From positions 9,046,788-9,110,787 of the forward strand of contig CM043793.1 in the NCBI GenBank assembly GCA_023974075.1: a stretch of 64,000 nucleotides of DNA, read 5' to 3'. Each line of letters begins with the position of its first letter. Within the stretch, counting starts at the first letter, position 1. Both the position numbers and the translations under genes were made by a program. The notes beneath the pieces were generated by a model. That model did not search any database. It was not told where the DNA came from and saw only the letters and a list, made by a program, of their open reading frames with translations. The stretch comes from Chaenocephalus aceratus. Taxonomy: Eukaryota > Chordata > Actinopteri > Perciformes > Channichthyidae. Below are positions 57,011 to 64,000 of this stretch, in pieces.

Positions 57011-58675
57011 TGGAAACAGGTGGAAGCAATGGGGCTTGATTCATTGTGATGCCCAGGTCTCCTTAATATAAAGTATTTTCATTTACTCCTCATAGTTCAG
57101 CTTCTACCATTTATTATTGAATTATTTGTTATCATGAGAATGCATAGTCTATGTTATAAAGCCAGTCTCTGGTCTTTCAAGTTAATAAAGTGGAATCCTT
57201 TTTAAGAAAAAGTGGAGACCTTTGTTCACTCTGCTCTATTGTTTGCTAAAGTGCTTTGCCTTCATTGAGGTCTACCAAAGGTTTTGAGAACATTTCCATT
57301 TTTATAAGATGTTGATTTAAATCATATATTGTTTGCAGTGATTTAGTTGGTAGATGTCTTCCTTTGCTGCAATATTTCCCCTAATACAACCATCTTTCTT
57401 AGAGCGGAATAGTGTGAAACTTTGGCTGAGAGCTGTCACGCTTCACCATAGGCCAAGATAAACTAACTTTTAAAAGCGTTGCATTTAAAAGTGAGTATTT
57501 GCAACAATCTGCCTAAAACCACTTTGGCATTAAGTGTTCAATTGTTTGTGAAATCACTGATACAGATACAGTAAACCCACTGCTCCAATTATATAGTTTA
57601 ATGTTAAGCACACTGCATATTTTTCATCAAAGCCAATATCCTTATTAAAGTTATTTGGTAGCTCATCCACAACGGAGTCTTGGTTTTATGAGTTAGTTCC
57701 ATCTAGTGGTTGAAATATATATTGCATTCAAGACTATATGAAAAAATATATAAATAAAAAATTATAGTTTGAACCTCTGTAAAAGGGTCAAGAAACATGC
57801 TGTTTTTTTTACATGGCATTAATGAAATACGTGTTAATCATATGGGGTTTAATTTCGCAAACGGGATTTTTAGAACCTTCTACATTCAAGCTTTTCTGGA
57901 AGTTTATGGTCACCTTTATATTATCTTCTCTTGTCACCATCTATCTCGACTATTTTGTATGTATTAAATACACCAAAGGTCCTACACATTCAATACAATA
58001 GAAATGTATTGTTTGTTAGAGGACAGGCGCTAACCCCGAGCCAAAAATAAATAAATATATATTTTATAAAAATAAACTCTTTAACTATAATGGCACCCAT
58101 GGGACAAGTAGGTTGATGCTAAAACCAATACTTTATATACAAGCAATGGATTAAAAATAATTAAAGGGATTGCCCCAAAGTCAAAAACCCATACAGTGGA
58201 GTTTATAACGATTCCTCAATTTCCCTTACAATCTTCAAATGTCTTTAAGCCTTTCCAGCCTCTTACTTTTCAGTTTCATGTAGTCTCATTGCACATGTTT
58301 TAAGCTGGCATTGGTTTGTATTAATTTAAGAGAAAAAGCTCTGAACAATAACTGTACAAACGTGTCCAACTCAAAGCAACAGCTAATGATCAGCAGCTCG
58401 AGACGGATACAGTATGTCAGAAGTCAGTGCAGATTATAAACAAAGCAAAGCCTTTTTTTTGCCAATACGAGGAAAAATATACCCTTAATATGTCATTAAT
58501 ATCACTTTTACTGTCTCATCATTTTGGCTTTCCCTGCTTCATTATGACTTACTTTTTCATTATTATGAATAACTATCAGAGCGCTCTTGGTGGTGGAGCT
58601 GTGTGCCGGCCAGCGGTCCAGAGAAACATAGTCATGAGATACAAGGTGAAAATATTGAGATGGCAAGCCATTATT
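57011..58675. other. No recognised feature
   Basis: AT-rich non-coding sequence, with short ORFs that have no recognisable domain. Confidence 0.5.
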
Positions 58676-58677
58676 TT

Positions 58678-59045
58678 GGAAATAAGATAAGATAAGATAA
58701 GATAAGATGGACCTGTATTAATCCCAGTGAGAAAATGCAGTAGTTTAACAGCAACAGGGTAAGAATGAAAAACAGGACAGCACATATGCACACAGATTAA
58801 TAAGATTAAAGATAAAATAAAAATGATAAAAAACTATGAAATAAGAGATGAATTAAAATGAACATATATGTTGGGTCATATACATTAGATATATTTACAT
58901 GAATGTGTGCAGTGTGTATTTTATGTCCAGTAATTGTGTCACATTGTTGACCCCTTGTTGTGCAGCCTGATGACTACAGGCACAAAGGACTGTCCGAGGC
59001 GCTTGGTGCTGTGCCGAGGAGGGATGAGTCTGTGGCTGAAATCAT
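58678..59045 (-). mobile_element. LINE 3' end with (TTATC)n tail
   Basis: On the minus strand from 59045 the frame reads FSHRLIPPRHSTKRLGQSFV then PVVIRLHNKG, which resembles the reverse transcriptase C-terminus of a fish LINE (usual form SFVPSAIRLLN). About 300 bp of AT-rich 3' sequence follows, with CTCACTGGGATTAATACAGG before a tandem TTATC tail at 58706-58679. Teleost repeats commonly have a TTTATTGATCCC plus pentamer tail like this. The 5' part is absent. Confidence 0.6.
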
Positions 59046-59350
59046 GATAAATATCATCATAATAATGACACTGTAATTCAAGTCATAATAATGAAAGAAA
59101 AAGCGAAAAATAATATAGTAGGCCTAAGTAAAATACAATGAAATAGTAAGTCATACAAATAAGATACTAAGTCAAATTTAGATAGTAACAATAAGGAGAT
59201 ACCAAGTGATAATAATGTCTTACAGGATACATTTTTCCTCCCAGTGGCGGAAATGGGCTTCCATACTAAGAAGCCAACTTGCTAGCTTACAGCAAATGGT
59301 TGCTTATTTTCACACCCAGTTGAAATGTATGAACATTGGCCTTCATCTAG

Positions 59351-59540
59351 AGCAGCGGTTCCCAACCTTTTTCAACTCAGGGCCCACTTAAGAATCACAT
59401 TTTTCTTCGAGGCCCACATTCAACCATAAACAATACGGAGGCTAAATAAAGTTCTGATTGGTCAATTCAGAACATGTGACACGTTGTAAATCCAGTAGAA
59501 CAGACCGCTGTCAAGGACTGTAATGACCGTTGCTAAGGAG
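59351..59540. mobile_element. Left-end fragment of a hAT element
   Basis: Starts GCAGCGGTTCCCAACCTTTT at 59352, a terminus typical of Charlie-like hAT elements, followed by GGGCCCAC and GAGGCCCAC. No inverted partner was found downstream in the window. Confidence 0.5.
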
Positions 59541-61079
59541 GATCGAGAAAGAGAAAGGAAAAGAGGTTAAAATAAAGAAAATCTTAATAATGAAAAAGTT
59601 TCCACACAAAACATAATGCTTTGCAAATTACTTGGAGGCAAATATTGAATTTACATTCAGTTAATAAATATAACTATTCTTCTGGCTAAAATAAATATTT
59701 TAAAAAGTCAATCAAGGAGTCATCTTAATGTAAGGTGTTTGAAGAGTAGATAAAAAATGATTGCCTCTAACCTGCAAGTTGCTCTTTAAACATGTGATGA
59801 TCTTGACCTAGAAGGCATGTGTGACCTGACCTCAGTAGTCAGTAGTCTATTAGAATAAGGTTGAAGGTATTTTCTTTGGTATATGCAGTAACATTAGATA
59901 ACCAGCAGATGGAGGTGAGCATACAAGGGAAATAAGCGAATAGCTCAATGCTATTAAAACTGAGGACTTTGTCACAACAAGGGTCAATAAGCATTATGTT
60001 TTTTATATTTAAGTCAATTCGTTAATCTATATTTGGAAAGAATACGAGCAACCCTTTAACCAATAGGCCCTTATTCTTTGAACAGACTCATTGCACTGCA
60101 ATGGAGACCTGTTCAAAGTGATAGTGATAATATCTTTATCCTGCATAAACCACAAAGCTACATAACAACAGGATTTAACAGGGTAGATGCTTCTTAACAT
60201 TGTTCAGTCCACACAAAAGTCAAACATAATCGTGCTTCATGTAAAGCACTTTTCCATCATCACTTTTGCTTTTTTCATATTTTGTTTAGAAAAAGTAATT
60301 GGCTTTTATACTTTTTCATGTGCAATGTGAAAATTGCACAAGGTCTTATCATTTTTTGTTTTATTATTTGTAATTTGGTATTTCATCATACTAGCATTTA
60401 TGTGCATCACTCGTACTAAATATAATTGTATTTATTGTTTTTACTTTTTTATTATATTGTATTATTGGATATGAGCTGGTGTTGCCATCTCTTCAAACTC
60501 TCTTGTCCGGTGTTTGTATATTTTGCTTGTACTAAATATATAAAAAGCACTTAAAAAGCCAACCGCAACAACTACATCTGAAATAAATTAGTAGAATAAC
60601 CGGGTTCACAACATAATTTAGCTATTTCTTCATTAAATCTAAATGAGAATCGAGTTTATTACCAGGTACGTTTACACATATATGGAATTTGTTTTGTTGT
60701 ATGGTGGTGCAAACTAGAAAATCACAAGAAAACAAGTTTTAAGAGAAGGTAAAAAATATATTGAGTAAAAAGTATAAAGACAGGTATTTACACCAAATTG
60801 AAATATACTGTACACACACAAAAAGGTAGTAAAGTGAATATATGACAATATACTGTCAAACTGCAGTATTTTATATTTTAAAGGGGAGGGCTCAGGGCTG
60901 TGCAGAAATGTGTACAGAAGAGTGCAACATATATTCAGAGAGATGAACATGGCTAACAGTTACAAAAAAAAGCATATGTTGTTCACATGGTGTGCATTCA
61001 TGTAATGCATAATATTTGTCGGGTGGGTAAGTGCCACCCTGGCCGAGTTGACTAGTGAGTGGCAGAGGTCCCACCCCAG
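59541..61079. other. No recognised feature
   Basis: AT-rich non-coding sequence. No ORF, repeat or transposon end supported. Confidence 0.5.
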
Positions 61080-61087
61080 GGTTAGAT

Positions 61088-63540
61088 CAGGGACGTGCAC
61101 AGGTACCGGCTAATGTTGACCGTGCAACGGCCCTTTTGAACTTTTTGGCTGACCTGCCCCTCTGGAGAGAGCGAAACAAAAACAATTCTGTTGTGGCCAG
61201 GGGCGCCGCCAGGGATTTTGGGCCCCATGAAAATATATCACATTGGGTCCCACCACCAGGCACAGGCCACTTTGTTTATAAATTACCTCGAGGGCCGTAC
61301 CAAATGGTCTAGCGGTCCGTATACGGCACGGGGGCCGGAGGTTCCCCACCCCTGCTTTAATATAATAACATTAGTATTAATATCATAACCAAAATACAGA
61401 CTGATCACTCAATGCTTCAAACTGTCCATCATCCTAAATAGACTAAAAGCAGTTTTTTGTTTTATATAGATCATTGGCTGTGGGGGAAAATACTGTTTGA
61501 AATGTATAATTTAAATTAGATGTTAGCTTTTTGTTATATATATATATATTTTGTATTCCAGTCTCCCTTCAGATATGTTAAGTGGCATGTCATTCAACAC
61601 AATGCTGCTCACCTCCTTCAGTTGGGAGAAAAGCTGGTTCAGGTTCAGCATTATGGGGGGACAGGGCTGCTGAGCCTAAAGATGGATCTGTTGGTCCTGG
61701 CACCAGGGGGAGGGAGAACTGATTTAGTATGAATATGCGCTAAAAATGTGCCTGCATTTATTAAAAGGTAGGTAGGTACGAATGGAGAAACCAGCTCGAG
61801 TGCGCTAGAATTTGAAAGTACACAACCGAAACAAATCTGCCCCTTCCTTCAGAGTTCCTTACAGAGCCCCTCCTCCAACACACACGAACGTGCACATGAC
61901 CAATGAGGGCACGAGATCAGTTTGTGCACAGATGGAAGGCTGACAGGCAGGCAGGCCATCCAGTCATTTTTGCTGGGCCAGCTCAGATGATTGGTCGTGC
62001 TTTTTACAGCGCCACGGCTTCCACAGATGACATTTTTGTATGTATTTATTGTCAAAGCATTTCATAGATTCATTGCTATCGGGACGTTAAGAGCATTCCA
62101 TGGAATATTATATAACAAAAAGTGTTTCTGAAGTGAATTACCTACCATACCTTTAAATGTCAGCTAAAAGAGCAGTGAAATGAAAGACCTCTGCATTTTC
62201 TGTAAAGATATTAACAGTACTTAATGTCAGCTTAGTAAACAAAAAAACATTAGCTAACAGACTAATTTCCACCACTCATGGACCACACACACCTTTTCTT
62301 GTGAAAAACTGGGTGACATACTGTCGCCCTTTAGTCCCTCTCTCTTGTCTTTCTCTCCTTTCTCTTCTTTTCTTATAGCCTGACTTTTTGAGCCGTTGAG
62401 ACATGGTACAACCATAGTACAACACACTTACGTAGGCTAAGTACTAGCATCCCTCCTCACATGCTTTCACTCTCTGCAAGTGCCGGTGCCACAACGCGTT
62501 TGGAGGCAGTACCAAACCATTACATGTAAATAGAAGGGGGTGTACAGAGGCTTTGGGTAATTAACTTTTGGAAGAAAATAAGTTAAATGAATCGTAAGTT
62601 TAGTGAGTAATTTATCAACATAACGTTCTATTAATGTTAATTATTGAGGATTGATGAAAGGTTACTTACATTTTTTTTCTTAATGTTCTAAACATTTTGG
62701 GGCCCCTGTCAGTCACGGGCCCTTAGAATCGTCCTAACTTTTCACCCCCTTACGGCGCCCCTGGTTGTGGCCGAATAAACATGATAAGCCCAACAATTAG
62801 TATTGTAGAGTCTCGCTGCGATAAAACACACCTTGCCAGCGCTGTCATCTTCCCCCAGTCACGTGACTTTGTTTACAATCTGACAGCTGAAAGCAAAGGA
62901 AAGCCCTCCGAGTCCGGTCCGGCCTCATATGGCTATGGTGATGTGCCTGGCTGGCTTTGGTGGCAAATCCTCGGGTCAATCTGTCCCCAGAAATGTTCCC
63001 GTTTTTAAATATGCTTAAATTGATTTAAATATACTTGTTATTGTGTTTCTGTGTTTCTGTGTCTTTTCATCTGCTCCGTAAACTCCCTCTCTCTCTTTTC
63101 TTGATCGCCCTCTCTCACATACGGGAGAACAGTTCACTGTCCCGCTTCATTTTAGGATTTCTGCCATGTCTCTACTTTAGTTTGGCCATCTCTGTTATTA
63201 AGTTATGGAATACTAAATACATAAGTAATTAGATACCTTACCGTTACTGCTCTCATAAAGAATGATAAGAATAAGAATAATGTGTATTGAACTGGTTTAA
63301 TCAATTAGTGAGTTTATTTAAGGCACAGCAGTTACAATGGTCAAACTACATTAAAACAGAATTGTCCGCATTTTATCTTTAATAGTTACTAACATTAGAT
63401 ATGTTAATGAGATATAGACCGCAAACATTTTTTTCCCTTGGTTTTCATTTTTTTTATAAAAAGTTCTTACGTTTTCAGGGGGGTCGGCCCTTTTTCTAGT
63501 TTAGAGCAATAGCCCCTCCATATGTCTGTGCACGTCCCTG
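61088..63540. mobile_element. hAT element, 2453 bp including a nested hAT
   Basis: Left end CAGGGACGTGCACAGGTA and reverse-complemented right end CAGGGACGTGCACAGACA. Flanked by perfect GGTTAGAT (61080-61087 and 63541-63548). Without the nested element (61198-62763) and one copy of its target repeat, it is about 880 bp with no recognised ORF. Confidence 0.92.
61198..62763. mobile_element. hAT element, 1566 bp, nested, perfect 8-bp TSD
   Basis: Left end CAGGGGCGCCGCCAGGGATT and reverse-complemented right end CAGGGGCGCCGTAAGGGGGT. Flanked by perfect GTTGTGGC (61190-61197 and 62764-62771). 61286-61340 looks like the right end of yet another hAT (GGAGGTTCCCCACCCCTGC). A (TA)n run lies at 61537-61552. 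No transposase domain was recognised; a CTTTTCTTATAG acceptor-like string at 62376 could be an intron end of a lost transposase gene. Confidence 0.9.
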
Positions 63541-63548
63541 GGTTAGAT

Positions 63549-64000
63549 AATCCCGTCTGGGCCCACACTGTGACCTCAGGATGACGCTCCTCCCCGGCCC
63601 AGCCCCTCTGCGATGCACCGCCGTGTCTGCCCTGCAGTCACAGAGACAACAATATTCCCACACTGTCAAGGACTAGCAGAGCCACCAGCTCGGTTTATCT
63701 CTAGCTGCGTCTGATGCTTTGTGTCGAAAATACACCTACTGTCAATGTCAACCAACTGCGGCAAGGTGAGTGTGTTTATTGTAGGTTTTTTTTGTCAGCG
63801 TTGGCTGCGAAGAGACGGAGGAAAAAGGAGAACAAATGCTAGGTTGGGCAGCATCGCTTCGGAGGCTGAACAAGGATGCCTCGGTCGGTCATAGTGGTAA
63901 ACACGCAGCCTCGCCTTTCTACCGATATGTTCCGCTCCTAAGTGCCATGTCGTCTTTAAACAGATAGTCGTTAAGAGGAAGCATGATGATAGCTTGTTTT
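63549..64000 (+). other. Possible 5' region of a host gene
   Basis: This stretch is richer in C and CG than its surroundings. Two start-plus-donor combinations are visible. One is ATG at 63745 with donor GTGAGT at 63766. The other is ATG at 63836, reading MLGWAASLRRLNKDASVGHS up to donor GTAAAC at 63897. The second looks like real protein. The window ends before any downstream exon, so neither can be tested here. Confidence 0.25.

Overview
This is eukaryotic DNA, almost certainly from a ray-finned (teleost) fish. It is AT-rich, carries long (GT)n microsatellites, and is packed with transposon families typical of teleosts: a Rex3/RTE-like LINE, L2-type and other LINE 3' ends, a DIRS-like tyrosine-recombinase retrotransposon, many hAT elements with BED zinc fingers, PIF/Harbinger MITEs with Myb-like ORFs, and TTAA-flanked MITEs. 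No bacterial features, CRISPR arrays or rRNA/tRNA genes are present. Most ORFs are transposon-derived or are translations of simple repeats.

Layout. 1-8.3 kb: remnant of a hAT transposase, two (GT)n arrays, a duplicated dispersed repeat, the 3' end of a LINE, and a MITE. 8.3-14.4 kb: a TTAA-flanked MITE abuts a second TTAA element that holds a 5'-truncated Rex3-like LINE with a perfect 12-bp target duplication. A hAT-like element made of GACTCG-type repeats follows. 14.4-16.6 kb: an L2-type LINE tail split by two hAT elements. 17.5-23.3 kb: a Harbinger MITE, a TTAA MITE interrupted by two other elements, and a BED-finger hAT. 23.7-26.8 kb: a long-TIR element of unclear class carrying a nested hAT. 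27-32 kb: decayed LINE and hAT pieces and a compound GT/GCGT array. 32.6-38.9 kb: a small DIRS derivative, a roughly 5.5 kb broken DIRS element on the minus strand, and an LTR-like segment. 40.4-43.8 kb: an internally deleted BED hAT, then a Harbinger element with a nested ZBED-type hAT. 45-52 kb: little that can be recognised. 61-63.5 kb: a hAT nested in another hAT.

The only convincing host gene is on the minus strand at 56861-52702. A short signal-peptide exon pair (the second with a GC donor) leads into one giant exon of about 3.7 kb. That exon encodes a tandem array of Pro/Gln/Ser-rich 11- and 13-residue units, and a tiny last exon and an AATAAA signal follow. The product would be a secreted protein of about 1260 residues. 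The repeat array contains four single-base indels, yet exon phases and total length agree once these are allowed for, which points to assembly error or recent decay. I do not recognise the family. A few other stretches look like isolated host exons (23349-23378 minus, 47079-47284 plus, 51821-51926 minus, 63836-63896 plus), all at low confidence.
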